Source: Alteromonas sp. KUL106 (lineage in GTDB: Bacteria > Pseudomonadota > Gammaproteobacteria > Enterobacterales > Alteromonadaceae). Taken from it: a DNA stretch of 64,000 nt. The stretch covers positions 1-64,000 of the forward strand of contig NZ_BLIG01000037.1 in the NCBI RefSeq assembly GCF_009811415.1, in the 5' to 3' direction. A program made the position numbers and the translations under genes. Shown in pieces: positions 48,285-59,258 of the stretch (positions within the stretch are counted from its first letter, which is position 1; every line of letters starts with the position of its first letter). A model generated the notes under the pieces. The model saw only the letters and a program-made list of their open reading frames with translations. It was not told the DNA's origin and searched no databases.

Positions 48285-49424
48285 ATGACTGCTTCAGCTT
48301 CGCCCTCAGAAGGTGGCAAACTCACGCTTATCGTTTCTATTGTTGGTTTTACAGCGGCCTTAGTTGTTCTATTAATGACCGCAGGTCTCGGCAATGCGAC
48401 ACAGTCCCCTGAAGCGAGAGTCCCTGTCGCTGTATCAACAAGTACGGTTAGCATACAGTCGGGCTTTGAAACACCGGTAAATGTATTTGGCTTAATTGAA
48501 TCGCCTAAAGCCACGACGCTTTCTTTTGATGTGGCAGGGCAGGTGACCGCCCTTTTTGTTGAAGAGGGAGACGTGGTGAGTCAAGGAGACAAACTTGCCC
48601 GTCAGGATGTCACTAGACTTAATGCGCGACAGCGCGAGCTGCAGGCTTCTCTTGAACGCGCCAATGCGGACCTTGCTCTTGCCAAGGTGAATAGTGATAG
48701 AACCACGTCATTGGTAGAAAAAAAGCTAGAGTCAGCACAACGATTAGACGAAGTAAGAGCAAGTCTAAATGTGGCGAAAGCCCGGGTAAGTGAAATTGAG
48801 GCCGCACTGCATTCCCTTGATGTGGAAATTGAAAAAACCACACTGGTCTCTCCATTTGATGGTGTAGTAAATCGACGCTTCTTTGATGAAGGGAGCGTGG
48901 TAAATGCAGGCAGTCCAGTATTTGGCATTACCGGTATAGAAAACTATCAGGCGCGTTTTGCGGTGCCCGCAGACGTAGTTGAGCAGTTTGATATTAACGA
49001 ACCTGTACTCGTTAAAGTTGGGGATGTAGACGTAGCGGGCACGGTTACCCAGCGTTTGCCTGTTCGCAATGTACAAACTCGAACCATTGATATTCTTATC
49101 ACGTTGAACAGTAACGAGCGTGTTCGACCGGGCGATATGGCCATTTTATCTGGTTTTCGCTCTCATTCCGAGACTGGTGCCTGGCTTCCTATCAACGCGC
49201 TTAGCAACGGGTTGCGAGGCTTGTGGCGAGTGTTTGTGTTGACCAACCAGCAGACGCCTACGCTTGAGGCGCGTGTAGTTGAAGTGGTTTACACCGATGG
49301 AAACAAAGCATTTGTTCGTGGTGCGCTCAAAGATGGTGATATGTACGTAAACGAGGGAACGCATAAACTAGCACCTGGACAAATGGTATCTGTTCCTAGC
49401 CAGCACCAAGCCGGAGCACGCTAG
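48285..49424 (+). CDS. RND efflux periplasmic adaptor (HlyD/MFP family)
   Basis: A 379-aa membrane fusion protein. An N-terminal anchor (~14-35, GFTAALVVLLMTAGL) precedes a lipoyl/barrel-sandwich segment VTALFVEEGDVVSQGDKLA, a coiled-coil hairpin rich in A/L/R/E (~100-170) and STLVSPFDGVVNRRFFDEGSVV. It links the inner-membrane pump to an outer-membrane channel. The ATG at 48285 has AAGGGA 6 bp upstream; an earlier ATG at 48267 overlaps the palindrome. It overlaps the pump gene by one base. Confidence 0.92.
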   Translation: MTASASPSEGGKLTLIVSIVGFTAALVVLLMTAGLGNATQSPEARVPVAVSTSTVSIQSGFETPVNVFGLIESPKATTLSFDVAGQVTALFVEEGDVVSQGDKLARQDVTRLNARQRELQASLERANADLALAKVNSDRTTSLVEKKLESAQRLDEVRASLNVAKARVSEIEAALHSLDVEIEKTTLVSPFDGVVNRRFFDEGSVVNAGSPVFGITGIENYQARFAVPADVVEQFDINEPVLVKVGDVDVAGTVTQRLPVRNVQTRTIDILITLNSNERVRPGDMAILSGFRSHSETGAWLPINALSNGLRGLWRVFVLTNQQTPTLEARVVEVVYTDGNKAFVRGALKDGDMYVNEGTHKLAPGQMVSVPSQHQAGAR

Positions 49425-52400
49425 TGAAGACGTTCAATTTTGACCATGACAAGCCTTATCCTTGGTATACGCTCTTCTATCGAAGAGGGCACTTACTGAT
49501 ATTAAGCCTGCTCATTCTTATTACTGCGGGTCTTTCTGCTTTAGGCTCATTACCAAGAATAGAAGATCCGCGTATAGATACTCGCAATGCGCTCATTATT
49601 ACTCAGTACCCGGGGGCCTCGGCTGAGAGGGTGGAGGCGCTAGTCAGTGATGTACTGGAGGACAGGCTAAGAGAAATTTTCGAAATTAAAGAGGTGAAGT
49701 CAACGTCCCGAGCCGGTATATCTATTATTCTCATTGAGACGCAAGATTGGATTGATAACACCACGAATGAGCAGCTTTTTAGCGAGATACGCGACGCCAT
49801 AGGTGCGGCAGCAGAGTCATTTCCAGAAGGCGCAATGGCACCTATTTTCGATGAAAAGCGCGGGGCAACCGCCTTCACCTTGTTGCTTTCTGTACGTGCC
49901 GACCACTTTGAAAATACCCCTATTACGCTAACTGCTCGATTGGCCCAAGAACTGACAGACCGCCTTCGCAACGTTAATGGAACTGAACTCGTGCGTGTAT
50001 ACGGCGCACCGCAGGAAGAAATCAGCGTTAATATCGATCCCGTAAAACTGGCGGCTACTGGCCTTACTTTGCAGCAGGTCAGTGCGCTAATTAGTCAATC
50101 GGACCCCAAATTACCAGCAGGAATGTTGAATTCAAAGCAAAGCAACCTTCGTTTTACGGTTGGTGAAGGGCTTACCGGTGTCAATATGATCGCGTCCATT
50201 CCGTTAGTAAACTCGCAGGGCCGCTACTTACGCGTAGAAGACGTTGCTAGGGTCGAACGAAGCTTCACAACACCACGAACTGAAGTGGCGTACCTAAACG
50301 GCGAAGAGTCTATTTTTGTAGCAGCTCGCATGCAGCCATCGCTTCGCTCTGACGTATGGACAAAAAATGCACGTGAGGTGGTTGAGCAATTCAATCAAGA
50401 TTTCAGTGGTACGTTGACGGCAACCATCGCGTTTGAGCAGGATGAATATACCACCACACGACTAAACGATTTATCCATGAACCTGTTAATGGGTTGCGCC
50501 GTGGTCATGCTGGTTATCTTACTTTTTATGGGGTTTCGTGCAGCGTGGATTGTGGGCTTGGCTTTACCCTTATGTGCCGCTTTCGCATTGTTTTCCCTAA
50601 GTTTTTATAATGAGCAAATTCATCAAATGTCCATTTTTGGCATGATCATCGCCATTGGTTTGCTCATAGACAACGCAATTGTTATCACTGATGAAATTCG
50701 AATAAACCTGCAAGACCCAAATTTAACGCGCGTGGGTGCTATGGCTAAGAGTGTCTCTCATCTATTCGCTCCGCTCTTGGCATCAACATTGACGACAATT
50801 TTAGGTTTTATGCCGATTTTTCTTTTGAACGGCAATATCGGTGATTTTGTGGGTCCGATAGCAATAAGTGTTGTCATGGCGCTAATTGGTTCGTTATTCA
50901 TATCTCTTACTATCATTGCTGCTCTAGCGGCTCGCTTTTTACCTAAAAATGACAGTGCTACGAAGGAAAAATCAACGTTTCAACCATGGTGGCAAGTTGG
51001 TATTCAAGCGCCAAGTGTTAGCTTGGCATTCAAAAAGCAGCTAGGTCGATGGATTAAACAACCTGTTCTAGTGTTGCCGGTTATCACACTACTTTGCTTA
51101 TCAGGCTTTGTTTTATCAACGACCCTCGCTAACGTGTTTTTCCCGAGTGCGGACAGAGATCAATTCGAAGTCTATCTATGGACCAAGGAAGGAAGCAGTA
51201 TCGACAATACCGCCTTTTATGTGCGAGAAATTGATCGCGCTATACGAAGCGAAGAAGGGGTAGAACAAGTAAGCTGGCTGGTTGGAGGCTCTGCTCCTTC
51301 GGTGTATTACAATCAAATGATGACCCGTGACAATATGCCTTACTTCGCCAATGCTGTCGTATCGACGGCAACGGTAGAAGACGCAGCCTCCCTTGTAGGA
51401 AAGCTTCAGCGCGAACTTGATGTTGATTATCCAGATGTGCAAATCGTGGTGCGTGCGTTTGGCCAAGGCCCACCTGTTGCCGCCCCTGTAGAAGTAGAAA
51501 TTTTTGGTCCAGATTTAAACACCTTAAACGACCTTGGCGATAAAGTGCGCATGTTGATGTCTGAAGTTGACGGAATCTCACAGTCAATCAGCAGTGTTTC
51601 TATGGGAGAAGCAGAGTTAAAAATTAATGCGGACAGTGACAGCCTTTCCTATCTGGGTTTGTCCCTTTCAGAGCTCGCCAACCAAATGCAAATTAATTTT
51701 TCTGGCATAACAGGGGGCTCGGTATTAGAAAGCACAGAGGAAATTCAGGTTCGAGTGAGACTAGATGAAGCGTTTAGGCAAAATGTGATAGGTGTCGACG
51801 CCATGCCCATACCGGTTGCGGGTGACCACGCCATTTCATGGTCACCGCTTGCTGCGGTGACGCATTTAACGCTTGAGCCTGCAACAAGCAGTATTACACG
51901 TGTTGATGGGGAAAGACTGAATCGAATACAGGCTTTTTTACTGCCAGGCGTGCCGCCGATAGATGCCAGTAATCACCTGAGAGATTTACTGGAAAGCCGC
52001 TTGATTTTACCTGAAGGCTACCGCATTCACCTAGCCGGTGATGCTGATGAGCAGCAACAGGCGCTGGGTCAACTTGCTACTTATGCGCCGGTGTTACTGG
52101 TTTTAATGATAACAACGTTAATTCTTACCTTTTCGAGTTTACGCATGGCTGGCGTTATTGGTCTTGTCGCCATTCTTTCGGTAGGGTTGGGAATGATGAG
52201 CTTGTGGATTTCTGGATTGCCAGTAGGCTTTAACCCTTTACTCGGCTGTGCAGGGCTTATTGGAGTAGCTATCAACGGCTCTATTGTTGTGATTGCAGCA
52301 ATCAATGCAAATCCTAAAGCAAAACAGGGTGATACCAAGTCCATCGTTGAAGAAACCATGAGCTGTAGTCGTCATATCTTGTCAACAACCTTCACAACGG

Positions 52401-52576
52401 TAGGAGGATTAATTCCGCTACTTCTCTTTAGCGAAGGGAGTTTCTGGCCTCCGTTGGCAGTCGTGCTGGCTGGTGGGGTGGGTTTCTCTGTCATACTTTC
52501 TCTGGTCTTTACACCCACGTTGGTAGCGGCGTTTCAACGATATCGATATAGAAATCACGCAGCGACATCATTTTAA
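49424..52576 (+). CDS. RND multidrug efflux permease
   Basis: A 1050-aa RND transporter with the 12-TM, two-repeat layout: short TM1 near ~24-45, periplasmic loops, and TM blocks near ~345-510 and ~870-1040. Motifs include GMIIAIGLLIDNAIVITDEI (proton-relay aspartates) and FSGITGG. It drives export of drugs or metabolites using the proton gradient. It starts at a GTG that overlaps the adaptor stop. No outer-membrane channel gene follows, so it probably uses a TolC elsewhere. The substrates are not known. Confidence 0.94.
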   Translation: MKTFNFDHDKPYPWYTLFYRRGHLLILSLLILITAGLSALGSLPRIEDPRIDTRNALIITQYPGASAERVEALVSDVLEDRLREIFEIKEVKSTSRAGISIILIETQDWIDNTTNEQLFSEIRDAIGAAAESFPEGAMAPIFDEKRGATAFTLLLSVRADHFENTPITLTARLAQELTDRLRNVNGTELVRVYGAPQEEISVNIDPVKLAATGLTLQQVSALISQSDPKLPAGMLNSKQSNLRFTVGEGLTGVNMIASIPLVNSQGRYLRVEDVARVERSFTTPRTEVAYLNGEESIFVAARMQPSLRSDVWTKNAREVVEQFNQDFSGTLTATIAFEQDEYTTTRLNDLSMNLLMGCAVVMLVILLFMGFRAAWIVGLALPLCAAFALFSLSFYNEQIHQMSIFGMIIAIGLLIDNAIVITDEIRINLQDPNLTRVGAMAKSVSHLFAPLLASTLTTILGFMPIFLLNGNIGDFVGPIAISVVMALIGSLFISLTIIAALAARFLPKNDSATKEKSTFQPWWQVGIQAPSVSLAFKKQLGRWIKQPVLVLPVITLLCLSGFVLSTTLANVFFPSADRDQFEVYLWTKEGSSIDNTAFYVREIDRAIRSEEGVEQVSWLVGGSAPSVYYNQMMTRDNMPYFANAVVSTATVEDAASLVGKLQRELDVDYPDVQIVVRAFGQGPPVAAPVEVEIFGPDLNTLNDLGDKVRMLMSEVDGISQSISSVSMGEAELKINADSDSLSYLGLSLSELANQMQINFSGITGGSVLESTEEIQVRVRLDEAFRQNVIGVDAMPIPVAGDHAISWSPLAAVTHLTLEPATSSITRVDGERLNRIQAFLLPGVPPIDASNHLRDLLESRLILPEGYRIHLAGDADEQQQALGQLATYAPVLLVLMITTLILTFSSLRMAGVIGLVAILSVGLGMMSLWISGLPVGFNPLLGCAGLIGVAINGSIVVIAAINANPKAKQGDTKSIVEETMSCSRHILSTTFTTVGGLIPLLLFSEGSFWPPLAVVLAGGVGFSVILSLVFTPTLVAAFQRYRYRNHAATSF

Positions 52577-52734
52577 GGTTAAACTATCTCTTTTTAATAA
52601 CCGTATTAATTGAGCTAGTTAGCGTATGCGAAAAACAAATCCAATATTGCGCTGGTGGCACACTGACTGCGTAACGTGTAAACGCACGCGACTTTATATT
52701 GTTTGGGCCATAATTATGTTGGTGGTGTATCTCT

Positions 52735-53427
52735 ATGTCTGGCACTAGTGTTGAACCTATCTTTATTCGTGCAGCGTCAAAAAGTAATGGCATAACCAGT
52801 GTAGTATTGGGGTGCATTGGGCTCGTCACTTCTGCTCTATGGCTCGCGTTTCTACCCGAATGGCTATTTTTGGCCGGCATTTTTTTAACAAGCGCCGCGC
52901 TCGTTTGCTTGTTAGTAGGCTATTTCAAAATTCGCGAACCGGACTATAGCTTAGAGATTGCCAAAGACTTTATCACTTACCGCCACCGCCTGGGCAGTTG
53001 GCGTATACACTGGGATAATCTTCAACGGGTAGACTGTCCCCGCGTTCGCCTTGGATTAGACCATGTTCCCCTTGAAACGGTGGGTTTTAAGCTAAAAAGT
53101 TATACGGATTTTCTGCACACTATTTCGCCGCGGCTGGCCACACACTTATTAATGGAACAGCGCCCTTTGCTAATGCAAAACACAGAGGGAAATTGTGCTT
53201 CTGGTAGCTGTTATGAGCAATCCATGTTCGACGACAGGCAATACGTTATGGAAGATGGCACCGTTATAAGGGGCATTAAAGCAATGTTAGCCCATCGCAT
53301 GGTAGAGTTGAGAAAACGACTTGGCTATGACATTTTCATTGCTAGCTCGGAACTTGATCGCGATGCCGGCGAATTCGCTGCCTTCATATCACAATGCCAA
53401 CGAGCTCGACAGGCAGAAGACGTGTAA
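52735..53427 (+). CDS. DUF2982-family membrane protein
   Basis: A 230-aa protein with two hydrophobic segments (~22-43 and ~46-62) and a soluble domain after residue ~70 containing EIAKDFITYRHRLGSWRIHW, and AHRMVELRKRLGYDIFIA near the C-terminus. This fits DUF2982, found in Vibrio and Alteromonas relatives; its role is unknown. It is convergent with the hybrid kinase gene at 12 bp. Confidence 0.8.
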   Translation: MSGTSVEPIFIRAASKSNGITSVVLGCIGLVTSALWLAFLPEWLFLAGIFLTSAALVCLLVGYFKIREPDYSLEIAKDFITYRHRLGSWRIHWDNLQRVDCPRVRLGLDHVPLETVGFKLKSYTDFLHTISPRLATHLLMEQRPLLMQNTEGNCASGSCYEQSMFDDRQYVMEDGTVIRGIKAMLAHRMVELRKRLGYDIFIASSELDRDAGEFAAFISQCQRARQAEDV

Positions 53428-53439
53428 CGAAAGGCGCTG

Positions 53440-56400
53440 TCAGCGCTCATCTTTACTTTCTTTTAGCACTTTTTTCGCTTCTTCGATAAGCGCGGGTAAG
53501 TGTTCCTGTACGCGTTCGTGTTGACCTAGTTTAAGTGCGCTTTCTGTTTCGTTGGCCAAATGCTGCAATCTTGGTAAGCCCGTATAACAACTGGCGCCAT
53601 GTAGTTTATGCACTTCAGATTTGAGCTCATTGTAATCTTTTAACGCCCAAAGCGTAGTCAGAAGCTCAATCGTTTCCGGCAGCAAGTCTACGAAGCTATC
53701 AAGCATCTCTTTTGCCGTATTTTGGTTTTGATTAGCCCGTTTAAGTGCAAGCTGCCAATCAATGGAAGGAAATACGATTTCTCCAGGCTCAATATTGATA
53801 CACCAAGACTTAATCAAATTAATCAGCTGCTCAACTTCAATCGGTTTAGGGAGATAGTCGTCCATACCCGAAGCAAGCAGTCGCTCTTGTTCTTCTTTGA
53901 AAGCATGAGCGGTGACAGCAACGATGGGGGTGCCCATATTTAGTGGCGATTTGCGGATTTCTCTTGTGGCCTGCAAGCCGTCCATACCTGGCATTTGCAC
54001 GTCCATCAGGATCAGGTCGAATTCTTGAGTTTGGCATTGATTGACGGCGTCTTGACCACTTATTGTCGTAGTCAGATTCACAGGAGAGTGGTCAAGCCAA
54101 GTGTGTATTAGCTTAAGGTTCATTTCCATATCATCAACGGCTAATACGTTCGCCTTTGGCAGGCTGACTATTTTTTCGTGTATTGCATTTTTTACGGGCT
54201 TAAGTTGATGGTGTACCAAGCTATCAAGCTTAGTCAGCGTCATGGGCATACGTATTTGCGAATGAAAATGTTGTGACAGGCTCGGGTATTGTGCAAAGGG
54301 TTCGGGACCTGAGTACCAGAGAATCCGCTTCTTAGCTGGAAACTGCACAAATTGACCGAGAAAGGTGTCTCGCAGTGTCATTTTACTCACAGGTACAGTC
54401 GCCATAAAGAAGTCGTATTGTTCCGACAGTGTGGCGAGATACGCTAGTGATTCTACAGACGTCACGGTCGCGCCCAACCCAGATAGAATTTTTGCACTTG
54501 AGCGTCGCGTTGTTGGAACCGGGTCAAAAATAACCACTTTTTTCCCCGCCCAAGCTTCAGAATGGGACAGTGAAAATTTTTGGCTTAACTGATTCATTCG
54601 CAAGGACACGTTAAATGTTGACCCCTGGCCCAGCACACTTTTAAGTGATAAATCACCATTCATTAACCGCACTAATTCGCGGCTAATAACAAGCCCTAAT
54701 CCTGTTCCTTGATAGTTACGGTTGAGTGCATCATCTACCTGAGAAAACGCATTAAAGAGTTTTTTTCTATCATGTCGGCTAATACCAATACCCGTATCTT
54801 CAACCGTGATATTAAACTCGTGGATACCGTGAGAAAGAGAGCGACCACTCACCGAAAGCGTAATGGTACCGCTTGATGTGAACTTTAACGCATTGCTAAG
54901 CAGGTTATTTAAGACTTGCTTGATACGAAACACGTCACCAATTAATTTTTCAGGCAATGGATTTAAATCGAAAACAAATTCAATGCGCTTACTGTGTGAC
55001 GATTTCGCCATTATAGTGACCATTTCCTCCAACAGCTTGTTGGGTGAAAAGGGCTGGTTATTGATTTGCAGCTTGCCTGCTTCTATCTTTGAAAAGTCCA
55101 GAATGTCGTTAACAATGGTGAGCAAGTTATCTGCCGCGGTATTGACTATTCTAACCTGTTCTTGCTGATCACTTGGCAATGAAGCGTTATTGAGCTCTCT
55201 ACTAAAACCTAAGATAGCGTTGAGTGGGGTACGAATTTCATGGCTCATGTTTGCTAGAAACTGAGATTTTACGTTACTCGCTTTAATCGCATCTTTTCTC
55301 GCAATATCTAAGCGTGCGTTTTGTTCCTCAATAAGCTCAACATTGTTGCGCAGATCATTAGTGGCTTGTTCAACTTCACTTTCTAGCTGTCTTCTACTTT
55401 TCTCCATAAGCGCAAAAGAAAAGAGTCCGGCTTCGAGAAAAACGCCTACTTGGAAACAGTATGTGGTGAAATCATTGGAGGGCAATACCCCGACTAAGCT
55501 AAGCATTCCCACGATAGCGCCACTGGCGAGCATGGTCCAAGCAACAATAAAGTATCGTGCGGGCTTAAACTTGTTAAAGAACGCTTCAAAGCCGGCGTAA
55601 ATGTAACTCAAAATGGCCACTAGCCCCAGGCCATACACGAGATTGTTTTTCCAGATTGATGGCATCACATCAGTAAAACAGATAAAGGCGATGAGCCCTT
55701 GGCCAATCATAAGTAATTTAATAATGGGGTGTGCGGTCGGCGAATTTTTCTTTGTCTCTAGAAACGTAATGGTAAAGAAACCCGAGGAAAGACCAATGAT
55801 GACAAAAATAAGCTCCGAGTGACCAATTATCCACCCTGGGAGCCCCTGACTGAATACTAGATGGGTATGACCGCCCCATACAAACTGCCATAAAATCACC
55901 GCGAAAATGTAGCCCACATAAGCAAGAAGACTGTTTTCTTTAACACCAAAAAACAACACTAGATTGTAAATGGCGAGAATAAGTAGACCACCGTAAAAAA
56001 AGCCCCATAAAAGGCTATCAATTTGATAGGAGACGGCATGCAATGGCTCTGCTTGAATACGCAGCGGGGCTATCAGACTGGATGACCGACTCTCTATGCG
56101 AACGTAGAGATCTACTGGCCTGCTGTTTAGGAGTTCAGCACGAAAGGTAGGTACGCGAAAACGCTGTTCTTTTTGTGCTTTCCCTTGATGACTTTGCGCT
56201 AACACTTTGCCGTCTTGAACCAAGTAAAAATCGACGCTATCGAGCTGACTAAAGTTTATCGAAAATACCCAATTCCTTTCGTTAGATACATTCGCGATAC
56301 TCGTTAATAGCCACATGCCGTTGTTGCGAAAACCAAAATTGGGGTTGTTATGAGGGTGCAAAAGAAAGTCGTTTCGCCTTCTGGCTACATCACTGATAGT

Positions 56401-56559
56401 AAGTTGATAATCGGTTTCAAATAAAAAGAACAGGGAATCAGATAAATCTAACGTATTTGTCTCATCGAAAAGCTGCTCAATATGTTGAGCGTGAGCACTG
56501 GATGCTGCGCAGCCAGCGAATAAGAGAAACAGAAAAATGAATACGCGAAAGATAGCCAT
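53440..56559 (-). CDS. hybrid sensor kinase, 7TMR-DISM input, receiver and Hpt output
   Basis: A 1039-aa phosphorelay kinase. A signal peptide (1-24) precedes a periplasmic 7TMR-DISMED2-like domain (~28-175), a seven-helix 7TMR-DISM membrane module (~183-385), a coiled coil, HisKA with H440 in NMSHEIRTPLNAILGF, and HATPase_c (~545-655; VEDTGIGI, GTGLGLVIS). A region at ~672-785 looks like a receiver without its aspartate. A true receiver has D853 (ILMDVQMPGMDG). The Hpt domain has H984 in HKLHGASCYTG. The last three parts resemble BarA/GacS, whose partner is UvrY/GacA. The ligand is unknown; 7TMR-DISMED2 often binds carbohydrates. Confidence 0.92.
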   Translation of the reverse strand: MAIFRVFIFLFLLFAGCAASSAHAQHIEQLFDETNTLDLSDSLFFLFETDYQLTISDVARRRNDFLLHPHNNPNFGFRNNGMWLLTSIANVSNERNWVFSINFSQLDSVDFYLVQDGKVLAQSHQGKAQKEQRFRVPTFRAELLNSRPVDLYVRIESRSSSLIAPLRIQAEPLHAVSYQIDSLLWGFFYGGLLILAIYNLVLFFGVKENSLLAYVGYIFAVILWQFVWGGHTHLVFSQGLPGWIIGHSELIFVIIGLSSGFFTITFLETKKNSPTAHPIIKLLMIGQGLIAFICFTDVMPSIWKNNLVYGLGLVAILSYIYAGFEAFFNKFKPARYFIVAWTMLASGAIVGMLSLVGVLPSNDFTTYCFQVGVFLEAGLFSFALMEKSRRQLESEVEQATNDLRNNVELIEEQNARLDIARKDAIKASNVKSQFLANMSHEIRTPLNAILGFSRELNNASLPSDQQEQVRIVNTAADNLLTIVNDILDFSKIEAGKLQINNQPFSPNKLLEEMVTIMAKSSHSKRIEFVFDLNPLPEKLIGDVFRIKQVLNNLLSNALKFTSSGTITLSVSGRSLSHGIHEFNITVEDTGIGISRHDRKKLFNAFSQVDDALNRNYQGTGLGLVISRELVRLMNGDLSLKSVLGQGSTFNVSLRMNQLSQKFSLSHSEAWAGKKVVIFDPVPTTRRSSAKILSGLGATVTSVESLAYLATLSEQYDFFMATVPVSKMTLRDTFLGQFVQFPAKKRILWYSGPEPFAQYPSLSQHFHSQIRMPMTLTKLDSLVHHQLKPVKNAIHEKIVSLPKANVLAVDDMEMNLKLIHTWLDHSPVNLTTTISGQDAVNQCQTQEFDLILMDVQMPGMDGLQATREIRKSPLNMGTPIVAVTAHAFKEEQERLLASGMDDYLPKPIEVEQLINLIKSWCINIEPGEIVFPSIDWQLALKRANQNQNTAKEMLDSFVDLLPETIELLTTLWALKDYNELKSEVHKLHGASCYTGLPRLQHLANETESALKLGQHERVQEHLPALIEEAKKVLKESKDER

Positions 56560-56857
56560 GTTTATTTGTACTTTTTATCGTTTTTGTAAGGTCTATTATG
56601 TTTATCGCAACTGAATAATAAGCGGTAATACTCATCGACTCTATTTAACCACTCTCTTTAGAGAATAACAAAGCAAACACTGAAGACACTAAACAAAGCT
56701 ATCACAATAGTTTTCAAAGATTGCACACAATTGCGGTTTCCCCCACAATAGCTTGTAACGTTCACGTGCTTTCTTAAGTCGTGCGCTAAAACATAGACAA
56801 ACGACTGCCGTACTATCACGAGCGAATTGGTATTAATAACAAAACGAAAAAATTATC

Positions 56858-59137
56858 ATGAGTGACGAGATCATTATTAATCGCGATGGGGTAGAGCAAC
56901 TTCCTCTTCGACGTTTCACCGAAGACGCTTATCTTAACTATTCCATGTACGTCATCATGGACCGCGCACTGCCGCACATTTCAGACGGTTTAAAGCCGGT
57001 GCAGCGTCGTATTATTTATGCGATGTCTGACTTAGGATTAAGCGCTAACGCCAAATATAAAAAGTCTGCAAGAACCGTGGGTGACGTTTTGGGTAAATTT
57101 CATCCCCACGGCGATTCAGCGTGTTACGAAGCGATGGTTCTTATGGCGCAGCCGTTCTCTTACCGATATCCACTTGTTGACGGTCAGGGAAACTGGGGCG
57201 CGCCAGATGATCCTAAGTCGTTTGCTGCTATGCGTTATACCGAAGCAAAACTTTCTCGTTTCGCTGAAGTGCTGCTCAATGAACTGGGTCAAGGTACTGT
57301 CGATTGGGTACCAAATTTCGATGGAACCTTGGAAGAGCCCAGCGTACTTCCCGCGCGCTTGCCGCATATTCTGCTTAATGGCGTGACTGGCATTGCGGTG
57401 GGTATGGCCACAGATATTCCGCCTCACAATGTAAGAGAATTGGCTAATGCGTGCGCCATGTTGTTAGATAACAGCAAAGCTGAGCTCAGTGATGTGCTAG
57501 AGCACGTGAATGGACCGGATTACCCCACCGAGGCGGAAATTATAACGCCAAAAGCTGATATTCAAAAACTGTACGAGACTGGGCGTGGTTCAATCAAAAT
57601 GCGCGCGGTTTATACGGAAGAGAATGGTGATGTGGTGATTACTGCGCTGCCTCATCAGGCGTCAGGGGCCAAGATCCTAGAGCAAATTGCCGCGCAAATG
57701 CAGGCGAAGAAGTTGCCCATGGTGAGTGACCTTCGCGATGAATCTGACCATGAAAATCCAACGCGTCTGGTCATTACTCCGCGTTCAAATCGAATTGATG
57801 TTACTCAATTGATGCAGCATTTATTCGCCACCACAGATCTTGAGAAAAACTATCGCGTTAATTTAAACATGATTGGTTTGGACGGTCGACCTCAGGTTAA
57901 AGACCTGCGCACTATCTTATCTGAGTGGTTGCAGTATCGAAAAGATACAGTGACCCGCCGATTGCAATACCGACTCGACAAAGTGCTCGCGCGCCTTCAT
58001 ATACTTGAAGGTTTGCTGATTGCTTTTTTAAATATCGATGAAGTTATTGAAATTATCCGAACCTACGACAAGCCCAAACTGGAATTGATGTCGAGATTCG
58101 GGTTGAGCGATAAGCAAGCGGAAGCGATTTTAGAATTAAAGCTACGGCATTTAGCGAAGTTAGAAGAAATCAAAATAAAGGGTGAGCAGGATGAGCTTGC
58201 CGAAGAGCGCGATAAGCTTCAACAGCTTCTGGGCTCAGACCGCCGCTTAAAAACGCTGATCAAAAAAGAAATTCTTGCTGACGCTGAAAAGTATGGCGAT
58301 GACAGACGTTCACCCATCGTTGAACGTGGGGAGGCTAAAGCCTTATCTGAAAAAGAACTGGTTCCAGCTGAGTCTGTCACCGTGGTGCTGTCAGAAAAAG
58401 GCTGGGCTCGCTGCGCCAAAGGCCACGATATAGATGCAGAAGGACTGAGCTACAAAGCGGGTGACGGTTATCTCTCTAGTGCTGAAGGAAAAAGCAATCA
58501 GCCAGCTGTCTTCATGGATAGCTCCGGCCGCACTTTCTCCTGTGATGCCCATGGACTGCCTTCTGCGCGCAGTCAAGGAGAGCCATTGACCGGGCGGTTT
58601 AGTCTTGTCGGTGGTGAGTCATTCCAGCATGTCATCATGGCGCATGACGAAAGCAAGTTCTTGGTTGGTTCCGATGCAGGCTATGGCTTTGTCGGTACGT
58701 TTAAAGACATGGTCAGTAAGAACAAAGCGGGTAAAGCGTATTTGTCGTTACCTACCGCGGCGAAAGTGATGAAGCCAACGCTTGTCACTAACCCTGACTC
58801 CGACTGGTGCCTCAGTATCTCTAACGAAGGGCGCATGTTGATGTTTCCGCTACGCGATTTACCAAGCCTAGGCAAAGGTAAGGGGAATAAACTTATCAAT
58901 ATCCCATCTGCAAAATCTCAGTCGCGCGAAGAGTATGTGAAAGTGCTCGCTGTGGTACCTGATGGTGCGGCGATAAAAGTGGGTGCAGGTAAACGGAGTA
59001 TGACACTCAGCGCCGCTGATCTTACCCATTATCACGGTGAAAGAGGGCGACGAGGCAATAAGTTACCGCGAGGACTTCAGCGCGTCGACTTTGTTGAAGT
59101 CGTGATAGCAAGCAAGGATGAGGAAACAGAAAACTAG
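56858..59137 (+). CDS. parC: DNA topoisomerase IV subunit A
   Basis: A 759-aa type IIA topoisomerase subunit. The active-site tyrosine is in [15 protein letters not shown], and [20 protein letters not shown] is the quinolone-resistance region with wild-type-like residues. The C-terminal beta-pinwheel has degenerate repeats. With ParE it decatenates daughter chromosomes. parE is not adjacent. The length is similar to E. coli ParC. The start ATG at 56858 lacks a strong ribosome site, but [17 protein letters not shown] is the usual N-terminus. Confidence 0.95.
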   Translation: MSDEIIINRDGVEQLPLRRFTEDAYLNYSMYVIMDRALPHISDGLKPVQRRIIYAMSDLGLSANAKYKKSARTVGDVLGKFHPHGDSACYEAMVLMAQPFSYRYPLVDGQGNWGAPDDPKSFAAMRYTEAKLSRFAEVLLNELGQGTVDWVPNFDGTLEEPSVLPARLPHILLNGVTGIAVGMATDIPPHNVRELANACAMLLDNSKAELSDVLEHVNGPDYPTEAEIITPKADIQKLYETGRGSIKMRAVYTEENGDVVITALPHQASGAKILEQIAAQMQAKKLPMVSDLRDESDHENPTRLVITPRSNRIDVTQLMQHLFATTDLEKNYRVNLNMIGLDGRPQVKDLRTILSEWLQYRKDTVTRRLQYRLDKVLARLHILEGLLIAFLNIDEVIEIIRTYDKPKLELMSRFGLSDKQAEAILELKLRHLAKLEEIKIKGEQDELAEERDKLQQLLGSDRRLKTLIKKEILADAEKYGDDRRSPIVERGEAKALSEKELVPAESVTVVLSEKGWARCAKGHDIDAEGLSYKAGDGYLSSAEGKSNQPAVFMDSSGRTFSCDAHGLPSARSQGEPLTGRFSLVGGESFQHVIMAHDESKFLVGSDAGYGFVGTFKDMVSKNKAGKAYLSLPTAAKVMKPTLVTNPDSDWCLSISNEGRMLMFPLRDLPSLGKGKGNKLINIPSAKSQSREEYVKVLAVVPDGAAIKVGAGKRSMTLSAADLTHYHGERGRRGNKLPRGLQRVDFVEVVIASKDEETEN

Positions 59138-59258
59138 GGCGTGTTGATCTTCGCTGCAAAAGTGCACGGCAAAGTTCAACATGCCCTAGGCACAAAGTTT
59201 TGTTTGTTCTTATGCTTAGGTGGACTAAACTCAACGAAGGATTTGTTGAGGATTATGT

